A stretch of 64,000 nucleotides of DNA from Homalodisca vitripennis (GCF_021130785.1 NW_025777475.1:1-64000), one strand, 5' to 3'; numbered from the stretch's first letter, positions 44,022-57,260 are shown. Translations and numbers: made by a program. Notes: generated by a model not told the origin, from the letters alone.

Positions 44022-44990
44022 ATTTATTCTAGAGATGGGCTAAATCAGTAAATACGTGGTAACCGTTATTATGGTAATGTTACTCGGCGATTACTGAGTA
44101 CAAATACTGATACTTGTAATTTTGTATTTCTTTACTGGTAATGGTTTAAATACTAGATACTCTAAATCAGTATTTTAGTGTTTGTAACGCTTAAAATACT
44201 GAGTATTTTTAATAAACACACAGTTTTGGAAATGCTTTGATTTAATAAATAGTCTTCAAAAGTGCAACACAATTGTGTAAAAAATGTATAAACATAATTT
44301 ATTATTATTATAAATGTTTATACTTTTTGAGATGTAATTAATGAATTGTACAATAAATTGAACCTCTGCTTATTTGAATAGAGTCCAAAGGGCTGTTGTT
44401 ACATTGGGTATTCTTTAAGGTTATGACAATACAATTTTATTTTATGAGTAGTTTTTTAATTTTCTCTTGGTGCAATTTTGGTACATTAAAAGATTTTTAT
44501 ATTATGAAAAAATTAAATAAGCTCTCATTTGAAGTAAAAACATAAAATATCTAATCTTACTTTACTCATAATTAAACACTTTTAACAATGTATTACATAA
44601 ACTCTTTAGTTTTTCTTTAAAACAGTACATTTATTACTCAATAGCTAATTCAAGATATCACACTTACCCGGGGTTTGATGAGTAATTTAAATTGTGAAAC
44701 TAGCAATATTTTCTAGTTGAAGCTTTACGACCGCAGTATTTATATTGTATTTGTCAGCCTCAAGTCAGTATTTCAGTATTCGGTAACAGTAAGGATATGA
44801 GTACTTCAGGACTAGTAAAGTAATCAGTATGGGAAAATATCTGTATCTTGTTAACCATACAGAGCACTAGATACAAAGTGTCTGTTATCAGTATTTTTGG
44901 GTTCTCAGTAACCGTTACAGATACTGGAGAAAAAGTAACCGTTACAAATGTACTGAATACTGAAATACCGTCTACACGTGTAATTTATTC
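44022..44990. mobile_element. hAT-type MITE, copy 2b
   Basis: Body 44030-44982, ATTTATTC repeats at 44022-44029 and 44983-44990. It has more substitutions and small indels than the other three copies. Confidence 0.83.
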
Positions 44991-45666
44991 ACCAGATGTC
45001 TGTAGAAAATGTTTTACCTCAGTGTGGACTTCAAGGCTGAAGAATGTGGATGGGAATATTCACTTGTATCTTGACTGGATAGCAAAGGCTCCATTAAAGC
45101 CTTAGCAACACTTGAAACTTTTAAGATTGTTTCTCCTTTGTCATCTTTATAGACAGGTGCACTGTCCTTGGATTTTTAGTAAAGTAGTGTTATGAAAGTT
45201 GAGATCATTGGATTACTCAGCTTGTGCTTTAGTTTTAGGTAATGGCTGTGCCTGCCTCGCTCGAGGCTTTTTCCAGTTTTACAATATACCACAAGTTATG
45301 TTACAGTACGTCTCTAGTAATTCATCACATTTATCATTGATGTTTTGTGCAAAGTTTGTTACAATCATTCTTGTCGGTCACTTAGAAACATCGCAGGCTC
45401 GCAATGCCCACGGTGGGGAAAAAATAAAAAACTTACTACAGAAGAAGTGGTGGCCTAGAGTAGGGGGACCGTGTCATGAGGTCACGTCGGGGCACAGTCG
45501 GGGTAAACGAAGTGAAAAAAAAGCTAAGGTTTTTGTTCAGGAAAGCTTACCGGTGTATCCTTGAGTCCACAATGTTTGGATTTTAGATAACGTAATATTT
45601 TCGATGGTTTCATTGATCCAGGGCACAATATTTCACCACACACGTTGTACTGTGCTTATTTCCAAG

Positions 45667-45732
45667 GTACGTCAACCCAAACTTCAAATAAGAATAATAT
45701 TTGCTGCGTTTTTGCTTTTTTAGTTTGAAAAG
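45667..45732. other. 66-bp GT...AG segment unique to copy 2b
   Basis: Copies 1, 2a and 4 read CCAAG|CGCTG. Copy 2b has 66 extra bases between the two halves, starting GTACGTCAACC and ending TTTTTTAGTTTGAAAAG. The ends obey GT-AG, the 5' end fits a donor site (AAG|GTACGT), and the length is that of a small insect intron. It may equally be an insertion with a 3-bp AAG duplication. No coding frame was recognised on either side. Confidence 0.6.
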
Positions 45733-46184
45733 CGCTGAAAATCATTAATTCCTGGGTCTATAAACAGTTAGCTGATGCAGACTTAACATTCATATATGTG
45801 TCTTAGAGTAGGGTTTAAATGTGTCAAGCTAGAAAAAATATTTATGAAAATATATATTGCTTCATATTTAAACCCTTCCATAAAAAATAGTATCGTTTAA
45901 TTTCAACCTCCATTCAAATTAGGCTGACAATAAAATCTTTTTTTGAGGAAATTCCTCTTAGTTTCAAGAAAAACTAAATTGTGTGATTATACATTGTAAA
46001 TTGCTTTTCGGTTTCTAGACTAGAAGTGCGGACTAGGAAAAGGCTATCTTCCAGAGATGGTCTCAATGCTCAAATGGACTAAGAAGTCTTACCACTCTTC
46101 GTTGAAACATTTAAAAAGTTTTGAATGTGTACGGGAAGCATGAGATGATTAATAACTTGTCATTATATGCCAATAAGCATTCAC

Positions 46185-46189
46185 GTATG
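46185..46189. other. Empty target site of the PHD-ORF1 retrotransposon
   Basis: Copy 2b reads TTCACGTATGTGTAAGGG without interruption, whereas copies 1 and 2a have the retrotransposon between two GTATG copies. This is direct evidence for the element borders and TSD. Confidence 0.92.
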
Positions 46190-46703
46190 TGTAAGGGAAG
46201 ATCAACAGGGATTTGTGTGGCATAGTTTAGATGGAAATGTTGTAAGGAAAAAGTGAGCTTAACTGTTGTTGAACTTACTAAGCTAGTTTTATTTCTATTA
46301 AACTGACAATAAATGCTGAAGAAACTGGCAAAATAGAATCAGAGTTGGTATTTATGTCAGATTAAAAAGGCTTGAAGGAAAATGAGATTATGAGTTTACT
46401 GATGAAAAAGTTCAAGTCTCCCTAAAAGGATATAAACCACAAGTTAGTGTCCTTTAGTTTATCAATGAGAATTGAGAAAAAGTAGGAAATAGTGCAATGG
46501 CTTTGATCCTGCTTGAAAAAATGGAAACTTGTGGTGGGAATGTTTAAAGACTAGGAATCTCCCAAACAACATCTTAGGAGACTATAGAGCTTAGTAACTC
46601 AGAGATCTATTTATTTGGCAATGAAGAGGAAGAGCCCCGGAAGAGATTATTAATATGCAGATATTAAATATTAACATTGAAGTGTTTTTCATAAAATATT
46701 AAG

Positions 46704-46875
46704 AGATTACTTAATTTTGGAATATTGAAGATGTTATTTAGAATGAAACTTTGATTACATAATAGGCACCTAGGGGATGGGCTGTCCAGGTTGGGGTGAT
46801 TCATAAGGCATAAGGGATCAACCCCTCAGTTGACATTCTGATATCTTACCAATCAAGCTCAATAGAGTTATCTCA
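46704..46875. other. ~165-bp segment kept only in copy 2b
   Basis: Between AAATATTAAGA and the TTTTCTGAGC that follows, copy 2b has GATTACTTAATTTTGG... that copies 1 and 2a lack. The inverted block keeps the edge TATCTCAT-x-TTTTCTGAG, which suggests the long form is ancestral and copies 1/2a are deleted. Confidence 0.6.
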
Positions 46876-47220
46876 TTATATTTTCTGAGCTTCACATTTT
46901 CTAGTTCTTCTTTTTGTAAGTGGTACAGAATCACAGTGGAAATCTTTTGTATTTGGGTGCTCCATAAGTTTTATTTAATTTACTTTGTTACTGAGTATGC
47001 AATTTTTTGTGGGAATTAAATATGATTTGACTTGTTGATCTAGGACATGATCAACTGGATACATCACACACACGTATCCATCCCTCTTTGACCATCTTAT
47101 TTGTTGTAGTTTTGAAACTAAAGTATTTAAAGATTAAACGTGATACCTAAAGAAATTCTAAAAACACAAATTGTGTGAAGTTTGTTTTTGACAATGGAAG
47201 GATTGCAAAGGACGCAGGAA

Positions 47221-47392
47221 TTTTCCGGACATTTGCCATGGTTCAGTGATACAACAAATCAGTAACACTAACTTTCGAGATCTGCAATCTAATCTCTTTT
47301 GGATTTACCTGTAGAAGAGATCAAATTGTAGATCTCCAAACATAGTATTACTGATTTGTTGTATCACTGAACGATAGAAAATGTCCGGAAAA
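47221..47392. repeat. Hairpin, copy 2b
   Basis: Sister of 19191-19362, arms intact. Confidence 0.85.
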
Positions 47393-47485
47393 GTCCTATT
47401 TCCTTCACAAATTGTGTTCTGTTTAAATAAAATCTTTGGATAAGAATTGAATCCTACAATGGCATGGCTGGGATGTACCGTATAT

Positions 47486-48035
47486 TTATACTGTGTTTAT
47501 GTAGAAAACAACAACATGATACGATACACAGACCTCATTGAGCAAGAGAATACCCCTCAGTCTCTGTGACCCTGGGATTGTGACATAAATATAGAGACCC
47601 CAGACATTTTTTAGGGTTTTAATAACCATTAAGACATCCCCAGGCGTTAAAAATCCCACTTCAGCAGGTTTAAGAAATGCCATGAGAGAGTGTTTCCACC
47701 ATGGTCAGGGTTACAGTCACAAATTATGTGTATGGCAGGTTCCTTGGAATCCCTGCAAATTTTACATATGTCAGACTCAGAGATACCCATCTTATACAGG
47801 TGATAGTTCAGTGGACAATGTCCAATCAACAGATAGATAATAATTTGATATCCGGTTTTTTAAGTCCAAGCATCGTTTCTCATCTATATGCATACCAGTT
47901 ATGTTCTCCCACCTAAAAAGGTCCCACCTTGCTGACATATTTGGTATTCTGGTATGACCACTTGGAAGGATTATTAAAAGAAAGCAATAAGCAGAGTTTG
48001 AGCGAGATCGAAGAGATGGTAGGAAGGGTGGATTC
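47486..48035 (-). pseudogene. C-terminal scrap of an RNase H-type non-LTR ORF2, copy 3
   Basis: Frame 47647-47829 has IGHCPLNYHLYKMGISESD and the C-x2-C...H...C-C tail. Frame 47486-47683 continues the end of the protein. Same lesions as in the sister at 19456-20012. Confidence 0.7.
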
Positions 48036-48039
48036 AATG

Positions 48040-48410
48040 CGAATGTTGAGTTTAGCTCCAGTTCACCTCCCTCTTGGTGTAGCATCTGAAATCTGATGCT
48101 GTTGCAGAGTTGACTCTAGTCAGTATAAATCTAATGTCATATTCGTGTGAAAGAATCCAAAAACAGTCGACAACGAAGAACGAAAAAGCAATCTAGATAG
48201 CACAACTTTTTGTAGTCTGGGTTGTCTCAGATGATGAAACAATGTGGGGGGGGGGTTTAATTTTGAACTTCTTCGTTCTTTGTCGCAGACTGTTTTTGGA
48301 TCCCTTCAAACGAACATGACTCCAGATTTCAGAAGTCAAGTCTGCAACAGCATCAGATTTCAGATGCTGCTTGTAAGAGGAAGGTGAACTGGAGCTAAAC
48401 TCGACATTCG
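48040..48410. repeat. Foldback palindrome, copy 3
   Basis: Intact sister of 20018-20387, with the G-run at about 48246-48255. Confidence 0.85.
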
Positions 48411-49418
48411 CAGATGTGTATTATTCAGACTATATGTTATGTGCATGTGCCAAGCCAAGTAGATTGGCTTTTTTTGGGTTTATCCCTTCATATGGTACTA
48501 AGGGTATCCTTGCCCATCTTTTTATTATTATTTTTTCAGAAAAAAATCTTATAATTTTTGTAATTTTATTGTTTGTGTATTCAAGAAGTACATACTTGTA
48601 CAAGAAAAACTAAAAAGCTTTTAGATGAGTATTAATTCTATTTTTGTGATTTGACAACTCCTACAATTCTGTAACAAAAAGTAAGGATGTAAAAGTGTTT
48701 AAGTTTTAAAATTGTTCTTAAGGAGGTGGAAAATCACTGGTTAGTATAAAAGAGCAGAGTTTTAGTTCCTCCTTTAATGTCCAAACCATTAGGTTTTTAT
48801 CAGGTTTTCTTCATAAAATTACAAACACCCATTTGTTTTGTTCTCTTAGGCCAAGAAGCTTAGAAATTGAGCTTAAGGGGTGGGGGTCGCCTCCTTTTGA
48901 GATCCATGAAGAAGAATTAGGGCACTCATCTCAAAGTCATGTCTCCCCGGACGAAGGGGGAGGCCAGCTCTGAACCAGCCTATCCAGTCAAAGCAGGCAG
49001 GGGGTGGCACACCCTTGTTGAGGCTAGTAAGAACCTCTGATACTTAGGTAATGCACCCCACCAACTCCAAAAGTCATCTCCTGCAGTAGACTAGACCTAT
49101 CGAATTAGCCTTGCACCCCAGAATCTCAGCATTTGCGGTTAATGATGTGCCACTCCTGGACATTCATAAGATTGCCCAGATTTAAGTGACACATCGGTTC
49201 AAAGCATATTTACAAATTTTTAAATTTAAAATAATATATAAAATATTAGAATCTAATGTTTAAATTAATTTCTTTTACATCTTAAATACTTAGAAACATA
49301 TAAAGACTAGCTGTTTAAATAGGATAAGATGTATTCTTTAAAACTGTCTATGGTAATATCCTCTTATTAATTTCTTTTTCGAGTGGTCCAAACAAACATT
49401 TAATGATTACATTAGTTT
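48411..49418. other. Unit sequence without a recognised gene
   Basis: Equivalent of 4916-5927. Confidence 0.5.
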
Positions 49419-49727
49419 TCATAATATTTTCAATGCGTATGAGCAAGCATAAAGCTGTATACTTGGCATCTGAAAGAGGAAAAAAAATTCGATCACAGGA
49501 CTAACGTTGTTAATGTCTGAATTATAGATGACTAACAAAGATCTAAGCAGTACGCTAGTTTTAAGTAGAATTTCATAACATGTAGTTTGCGTGAAAATGG
49601 CTACCATGTTTAGACAAATAAATGGATGACCTAAATTATATATTGTTGGTCGAGTCAATAAAAACTTACAAATTTTCAAGCAATAAATTACTTTTAGTTG
49701 GAATTTCAATTTAGGTTGGCTAGGGTA
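49419..49727 (-). other. Unrecognised hydrophobic open frame, copy 3
   Basis: Third copy of the frame at 5931-6236, open to the same region, with one extra codon before the stop. Family unknown. Confidence 0.25.
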
Positions 49728-50015
49728 GAGTTATTTGTTTATTTGTACACGGCAATACACCTTGTTAAATTTAATAAATAGTGGAGAATGGCTGAAAAAC
49801 ATGCAGATACAATGATATAACAATAAATACTAATACTATAATATAGCATATAGTTTTAAATATAACAAAATAATACTATGTACCGTAAAATCATTAATAT
49901 AAGGCAACTTTAATAACAATAAATTAAATTAAAAAATTATACCTAATAACAACATAACAATATACATAATAATAACAACATAATATTTTTATATGACCCA
50001 AGATTTAGAGTACAA

Positions 50016-50338
50016 CTACTCAATCATAATGATAGTAGCTAATCTGTTTTTGAAGGCAGCAAGAGAGGAACCAAAAAAATCAAATTCAGGACATACGGCA
50101 TTACCAGTTCTCATTAGTCCTGGCGAAGAATCTCCGGACAGTCGATGAGACAAATCAATAATTTTTGCAAGAAAACCATGTCCATTAATATTCTTGGGGT
50201 TGCAAGGGTGGGTATTTGAAGACTGCGTCGAATTTCTTGCACATCAACAACCCTGTACCGGAAGCCAAGTTTCATGCCGATCATCCTGAGGAACCGCCTG
50301 TGCACTGAATCCAGAATAGAGGCTTGTCCCACTTGCAC
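50016..50338 (-). pseudogene. C-terminal fragment of a non-LTR RT, copy 3
   Basis: Sister of 6525-6847, with the same internal frame change. Confidence 0.75.
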
Positions 50339-51474
50339 ATTTTAATTAATATCGGTAAATGTATATGTGAAGCAGAATAAATTTTATTTGTATTTAACTA
50401 AACAGAACTAACGAAACATGTATTTAATAGATTGGTTTTCAAGACTTGAGATATCATGTGGGCTTGCCTGAGGTTAACCCAGAATAGAATAGAGTAAAAT
50501 ACACAGATTACTCATAGAACTATGGAACATTTACTGTAATCAAATTATTGCGAATAATAATGAACTATCGATTCACATGCAAATGAAGTGAGAGCCAACA
50601 TAAAACATTATCTTCTTTCCATCGTCACTTACTCTGCTATCTGTAAACCTCTCCTTATGGTTGCCTTGTATACATTACTGGCCATAGGCGTATCTAGGAT
50701 GACCTAATGAGAGAAGAGGGTTACCATTACTGGAAAATCGGGAATTTTTCATGCAGTGGCGGCTCCCAGATTTTGAAGAACATGACGTAATCAACAAGAA
50801 GTATTATAGAAAAACAGGTTTTGTTTTCTGTATATTCAGAATAACTCGAGAAAAAAAGTTTGAAACTAAACAGGTCAAACATTTATTTTATGTTGTAATA
50901 AAATTTTATGTCTCTTAGTGTTTAAGCTTTGGTTTTAGGGCAAGTCACCGGAACAAGTTTATATGCTATAATATAAAAAATTGCAATTATGGCAGCTTTC
51001 TAAACAATATTTTATTCATATTTATGCCTCCCAAAATGGTTTGAACTTAAATCAAAATTGTTGGTTACTACCCAATAACATAAAAATAATTTGAAATAGT
51101 CGACGTTATTTTAAAGGGATTTATGGGTGCTCTGGAAAATTGCTGTATTTTAAAAATTAAAAGTCACATCCTCTATGTTTTACCTTGAGTTTATAGATTA
51201 CAAAATGGACTTCCTGAATATATGTCTTTTACTTAAAAACTCGAATGTATGTTTAATCAAATAATCCTATATCCTATACAGTCGCATGTGAAACTGACTC
51301 ACTGACTGATATATAGAAACAAATTTTGACATACTTCTAGAAATGTTGAAAACCTTAAATTTTGCACGCACGTCCCTTTCCCGAAATAACGAACAGGAAA
51401 AGTATGAAAAACCGGAAAGTATTACTCTTTAACCCCTTAAAAAAAAAAAATTAAAAACCGCTTGAAGCTGGCTA
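50339..51474. other. Unit sequence without a recognised gene
   Basis: Equivalent of 6848-7984. Confidence 0.5.
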
Positions 51475-52400
51475 AAAACTGGTGTAGTTGTTTGCTTTCG
51501 AGCCATATAGCGACTAAACCGTTGGTCGCAGCTCAAATCTAATTATTGAGAAACTTTAGCAAATTGTATGATCTCTGAAATAGGCACATTAGATTTCCCT
51601 GCATCTTCAAATTTGAACATTTTGTCAAATTTTGCTAATTTTTTACTTGTAGGTTTTTGTTTGAAAAACTGTAGCGCCTAAACAATGGGTCGTAGCTCGG
51701 ATCTGATGAAAAAAAATCCAGTGTGGAGTGAAGTGATCTATAAGAAAGGTCTAGTGACCTTTTGCCCTATCTCCATCGGTGTAGCCACAAAACGCGTTTA
51801 AAAGGAAACGTTTTATAATTTGTACTTAAAAATTTAGCTTCCGCGCTCGATAGTGGCCAAACCGATTGCCGTAGCTCTTAAACAAAAACATGAGCGGGAT
51901 TTAGGAAATCACGTGTTCTACAAAAAAGCTCTAGTGACTTTGGCAGCCGTCTCTATTGGTTTAGCTGTAAATCGCAATTATGTGAAAACTTTTTGTAATT
52001 TTCACGCGAAATTTTAAATTCTGGGCTCGATAGCGGCGAGAAACCATTGGTCGTAGCTCAAATTAACACAATTAACAAGATTTAGAAAACGACGTGATCC
52101 ACAAAAAAGTTCCAGTGTCTTTAGGTATTATCTCCAACTAATAGGCCGCAAAACGCGATTATGTGAAAAAATGTTTGTTTATTATTACGTGAAAATTTAG
52201 TTTCTAGTATCGATCGCGGCCCAAACCGTGGGTCACAGCTTAAAAGAAGTTTGTGTCCTCGTACTAGGAAAATTATGTGCTCTATAAAAAAGGCCTAGTG
52301 ACTTTTTGCCCCTATCTCAATGGTTTGGCCGCAAAAATCGGTTTAAAAGAATTCTATTTCCTGGATCGATAGCTGCAGAATAGTTAGTTGTAACTTATTT
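51475..52400. repeat. Degenerate ~177-bp tandem array, copy 3
   Basis: Equivalent of 7985-8935 but the most diverged copy. A short piece around 51607 (the ACCGGTTCACCCG phrase) is deleted. Confidence 0.82.
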
Positions 52401-52690
52401 TAAATTTGTTAACAGATATACTTAATCTTCTGATAAATTTTGCTCTCTGTCTATTTTAATTGCACAGGACACAACATCCTCCAGTAAAGAACGACGTGTT
52501 TTTACCCGCATGACGTGTTTTTTGACCCCCTCCGGAATTTCTTATATTTAAAATAATACACAACTTATTACAAGTTCATATATATTGTCGGGAAATTTTT
52601 ATTCTGAAACAATAATTTTACATGTTGATTACATTTTGTATCTTACATCCTTGTTTTCACCAGCTCTTGATAACCTCAGTCATGTTGTGG

Positions 52691-52822
52691 TCAGCTTTCC
52701 ATTCTTCCTATGATATCTATCAGGAAATACACCATTACAATAATAAACATCACATGAATCAGCAGGTAAATCAACAGTCCGCACCTGTCAAATCCTTTAA
52801 AGAATTCCTCCCTGTTTACCAT
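52691..52822 (-). CDS. Candidate 43-residue membrane micropeptide, copy 3 (diverged)
   Basis: ATG at 52822, TGA at 52691, still open. Relative to copy 1 there are seven replacements (W4R, N12D, V13R, S14C, V18I, F19Y, N23H) and one silent change. All lie in residues 4-23; residues 24-43 are unchanged. The membrane span is kept, but the excess of replacement changes does not suggest purifying selection on this copy. Confidence 0.28.
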   Translation of the reverse strand: MVNREEFFKGFDRCGLLIYLLIHVMFIIVMVYFLIDIIGRMES

Positions 52823-53792
52823 ATTTCACTAGAAAAAAATTGTGCGTGTTATTCATTAAAATTGTTTTCCGTTTTTAAAATTTGTTGCATTTCTATGGAT
52901 ACTAAAATTCTGATTGTCAATAAAATAAATTTATAATACCACTTAAAAACACAAAGTTTTTATACATGTATACACAGGGTCGAGCTATTGTCGCGGCATT
53001 TCTTAATAATTTTTTTACAGATATCTGTCTATCGTTCATCAGGGAATCTGCCCGACTTCCTTTTGGAAGCTAAATATATTCTTTCCTGAATTAATTAGAT
53101 GGAATGTAGTTCAGAGATTAGACTGTTATCCAAATTTCGTATTTACCCTAAATATTCACTGTCTTCTACTCGACCTCGCTTTTTAGACCTATTGAAAACA
53201 GTTTTCATGCTACAAGATAAAATAAAACACAGCATTATTAAGGGTTTCTCCTTGTAATTGTCACTTGCTTTAGACATTTTAATAGATAATTTCGTTATTT
53301 ATCTTATGATACCAGGTTAACATACTTTTTGGCAGGTAATAAGAGTCATAATTCGTTATGAAGCAAAAAATATTTCTGATTTCTGACAAAGAACACAGGA
53401 TATTCATGTAATCATGTTATGAAATCATCGTTTGTCGTGTTATAATTCTGAGTGACCTACGTATTGAAAGTAAACTATTGTACGTCTTAGAACATTAAGA
53501 TAAAATAGATAGAGACAAAAGAGTATTGTCCTATGTTTTGTCTCTAACGACAGGTACTAGAAGAAACAATTTGTTTGTAAGGTATCGGACGATCATAATT
53601 TTAGCCTAAGTGTGTTACTTTCAAAAGCAGCAAAGTATGATGGATTACAAATCCGATTCGTACTCTGTAATGACTTAAATTTCCATGATTTCGAACTATA
53701 TGACCTCCTTATTATAAATCAGTTTTACTTACTTTAATTCTTGACCAGTGATATTTAATAGCGTCAGAAATGAAATTTTCATCGCTCAGATA

Positions 53793-54778
53793 GATATAAA
53801 ATTATTATCTATCTGTTTGATTGGACATTTTAAATTTAACTATCACCTGTATAAGATGGGTTTTCTCTGAGTCTGACATATGTAACATTTGCAGGGATTC
53901 CAAGGAACCTGCCATATACATCATTTGTGACTGTAACCCTGACTAAGGTGGAAACACTCTCTCATGGCATTTCTTTAAACCTGTTGAAGTGGGATTTTGT
54001 ACACCTAGGGATGTCTTCAAACCCTCAAGAATATCTGGGGTCTCTATATTTATGTCACAATCCCAGGGTCACAGAGACTGAGGGGTATTGTCTTGCTCAA
54101 TAAAGTCTGTGTATCGTATCATGTTGTTGTTTTTCTACATAAACACAGTATAAATATACAGTACATCCCAGCCATGAATTTATAGGATTCAATTCTTATC
54201 CAAAGATTTTCTTTGAATAGAACACAATTTCTGAAGGAAACAGGATTTTTCCAGACATGTTTTACCGTTCAGTGATATAAATAAATCAGTTACTACTACG
54301 TTTATATATTGCAATATACGTTTAATATGCAATTTGATCTCTTCTCCAGGTAAATCCTAAAGAGATCAGATTGCAGATCTCGAAAGCTATTGTTACTAAT
54401 TTTTTTGTATCACAGAATGATGGCAAATGTCCGGAAATCCTGCTTCGTTTACAATCCTTCCATCGTCAAAAACGATCACACAATTTGTGTTTTTAGAATT
54501 TCTTTAGGTAACACATTTAAACATTAAATGCTTTAGTTTCAAAACTAAAACAAATAAGATGGTCAAAGAGGGATGGATACGTGTTTGGAATGTATCCAGT
54601 TGATCATGTCCTAGATCATCAAATCAAATCATGTTTAATTCTCACAAAAAAATTGCATACTCAGTAACAAAGTAAATTGAATAAAAATTATGGAGGATCC
54701 GAATATAAAAGATTTCCACTGTGATTCTGTACCACTTACAAAAGAAAGAACTAGAACTTGTGAAGCTCAGAAAATAGG
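53793..54778 (-). repeat. Inverted duplication, left part
   Basis: Reverse complement of about 46880-47852 (copy 2b/3 junction region). It includes a diverged hairpin (about 54244-54445) and the scrap of non-LTR ORF2, here read on the plus strand near 53840-54010. It is more diverged than the direct copies, so it is an older event. Confidence 0.88.
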
Positions 54779-54989
54779 ATGAGATATTTTTTTTTTTAGC
54801 GTTGGGGTATTGGGGTGGATTCACAGATCCTCACACGTCAACCTGAGCTTATTGTGTGCCCCTTTGATGTTAGAGGGGTAAGCCTATCTTTGTGCCCTAT
54901 TAGGCTAAGAAGCTTTTCCCCGATATAGCATCTGGTTCGTCGCCTGGTTGTTTATCACCGAAAAGTGCCCTTCTCCTTGCTCCCAGTCT

Positions 54990-55750
54990 CTCACAGTCCA
55001 GTATTATGTGTTTTGCAGTCCCTTCAGACTTATTGCAGAGTCTACACTCCGAGTCCTCATTTCGTAAACCTAGAGTGTTTTAGGTGTTTTCCTGAAGTGG
55101 CCGTGTCCAGTGATCAAGGCAATCACTTGCTTAACCCGATCCCTGCCCAGCCCCCATCAGCCATCTGGTGAAGCCGGAGCTAGAATCAGCAAGCAGTCTT
55201 TTGCGGAGGGCTTGTCCTTGGTGACTCTGCCACCGCAATCTTCTGGACTTCTGTCTTCCTGGACCATTTTTTTTTTTATACTCTGGTAAGCGGCTGACTT
55301 GCTTATACCACAACTTGGTTCTGGACCGGTGTATGGCATGCTTGCTCCGCTTTTGGCAAGCCTGTCGGCGCATTCGTTTGCCACCTATGCCTGTGTGGCC
55401 CGGTACCCAACCAAGACGCACAAAGTTGCGTGATCCAAGTTGACAACTGTTGCAGAGAGTGTTAAAGCACTCCCACACAAGCTTGGATGTAATGCTGTTG
55501 GAGTCAAGAGCTTTAAGAGCTGCCTGACTGTCTGACATTATACAGATGTTCTTTCCTTGGTACCCTCTGGTAAGGCCTAGGTTGGCACAGGCCAGGATAC
55601 CATAGATTTCGGCTTGAAATATGGAGCAGTTCCGTCCCAAACTGCCGTAAAAGGGCAGTTCTAGGGGATTGACTTAAACACTCCATATCCAGTTCTGCCC
55701 TTAATAAGCGAGCCGTCCGTGTAACCAGACACTGCTCTTTCTTATTGTTG
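54990..55750 (-). pseudogene. RNase H domain and Cys/His tail of the 54787-57796 element
   Basis: Near 55700-55715 the minus strand reads GYTDGSLI (first catalytic Asp). The frame 55131-55640 has IFQAEIYGILACA (Glu), ICIMSDSQAALKAL (Asp) and WVPGHTGIGG (His), i.e. the four residues of a cellular-type RNase H. Further down, about 54990-55090, comes a C-x2-C...H...C cluster (ECRLCNKSEG, then HIILDC), the tail motif also seen in the scraps at 19456 and 47486. Frame changes occur near 55640, 55385 and 55150. Confidence 0.85.
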
Positions 55751-55949
55751 GGATGTTATCTTGCGATTTCCACTCATCTCTGGAGTAGAAGTCAACAGAG
55801 AATGGCTTATTGAATACGAACTCCGTTCTCATTATGTCGGAGACCATTTCGAGAATAGCGCTTGGGTTTACAGCTTCAGTGATGGTGCCATGGCCCGCGT
55901 TAGACGCGCCATTCCTCCACAAGCCAGCAACCATCAGCCGATAGGCTGA

Positions 55950-57260
55950 CTTAACGCGCTTCAGGTTTTATATGGACATCAAGAGGTAGAAGTCCTAAAG
56001 CCACCTCGAGGGTCGCTGAGGGACTGCTCCTAAATGCTCCGGTTGCAAAGATTGTGCCAAGCCTTTGTAAGCTTTCGAGCTTGGCTTTAGCAGTTACCTG
56101 ATTCACCTTTGTCCACCAGACTAATGAACCATAAGTGATTTGAGGCCTTACAACTGATTTGTAAAGCCATAGTGCTATATGGGGTTTTTACGCCCCATGA
56201 GATTCCTGCAAGTCTCCTGGACGTCATGAGCGCCCACTTTGCTTTATGCAGGATATTGTTAAGATGATCGTTCTACGTAAGCTTATGGTCTAGAGTCAGT
56301 CCTAAATATTTGACTGTCTTTGACTACTCAAGCTGTGTGGATGCGAGTTTCAGCCTAGAAAGAGACTCTAGGTTCTTTTTCCTAGTGAATGGTACAACTA
56401 CTGTCTTAGAGTGATTTACTTTCAGTCCCTCTCCATGACACCAGTTGTGTACATGTTGAAGGTTGGTATTTATGATATCAACAACAACATTTGTATATTT
56501 TCCCTGTACCATAAGGACTATGTCGTCTGCATAATCCTTTGGACATAGATTCCATTGTTTGTAAGGTCCTCAAGTATACTATCTACTACTAGATTCCACA
56601 GTAGAGGTGACAGGATGCCTCCTTGAGGACATCCCCTTGTGGGTGCGATCACAAGCGACTCTTCATTGAGATCGGCCCTGATCCGTCTGGAGCACAGCAT
56701 GGCCATAAGCCACCGGCACAGAGCTGGCTCGAGGCCATGTCGCTGTGCTCACTTACCATCGCAATGAATTTAGCATTGTCAAAAGCTCCTTCAATGTCTA
56801 TGAAGGTGCACAATGCCAATTCCTTGGCGGACAGGCTATCCTCAATCCTACTGACTAGTTGGTGCAGTGCTGATTCACAGGATTTGCCTTGCTAGTATGC
56901 ATGTTTGGTTGCGATGAAGGGGAGTGTCTGAGAGAACTCCCTTTCTCAGGTGCCTCTCCACCAGTCTTTCTAATGTTTTCAGTAGAAACGAAGATAAACT
57001 GATGGGACGAAAAGATTTAGGGACAGAATAGTCCGCTCTCCCTTTTTTAGGGATAAAGACCACCCTGTTGAGACGCCAGACTTGTGGTATGTACCCATAA
57101 GCTAGGCTCGCCCTGAATAGTTCACATAGAAGGGTAAGGAGATTCTCCGGCCCTTGTTGAAGCAGGGCCGGAAAGATTCCATCCCCTCCTGCAGATTTTG
57201 AAAGGGGCAAATTTAGAAATTGCCCATTTGGCTTTAGAGAGAGTGACAATCCTTCTGGCA
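55950..57260 (-). pseudogene. Reverse transcriptase of the 54787-57796 element
   Basis: The RT starts in the long frame 56875-57798 (PQVWRLNRVVFIPKKGRADY, then FRPISLSSFLLKTLERLVE). It continues out of frame through TFIDIEGAFDNA at about 56770-56810 (first Asp). Frame 56518-56706 has GCPQGGILSPLLWNLVVD. The Y-A-D-D box lies at about 56525-56540, one frame away from that piece. Frame 56324-56512 holds the region after it (HNWCHGEGLKVNHSKTVV). Confidence 0.87.

Larger units (their letters stand above)
36300..47569. repeat. Segmental duplication, copy 2b (partial unit)
   Basis: From 36308 the sequence equals 28019 onward, up to the Gypsy insertion at 36466. It resumes at 43602 and runs to about 47440, where it rejoins the normal unit order. 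Excluding Gypsy it is about 4 kb, against 3.86 kb for the same part of copy 2a without its retrotransposon. It is more diverged than copies 1, 2a and 4 are from each other. It holds a 66-bp and a ~165-bp segment the others lack. Confidence 0.9.
47570..53790. repeat. Segmental duplication, copy 3 (first ~6.2 kb of the unit)
   Basis: Collinear with 19543-25760 at an offset of about 28.03 kb. It is more diverged in its second half (51-53.7 kb). It stops within GCGTCAGAAATGAAATTTTC, where an inverted segment begins. Confidence 0.9.
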
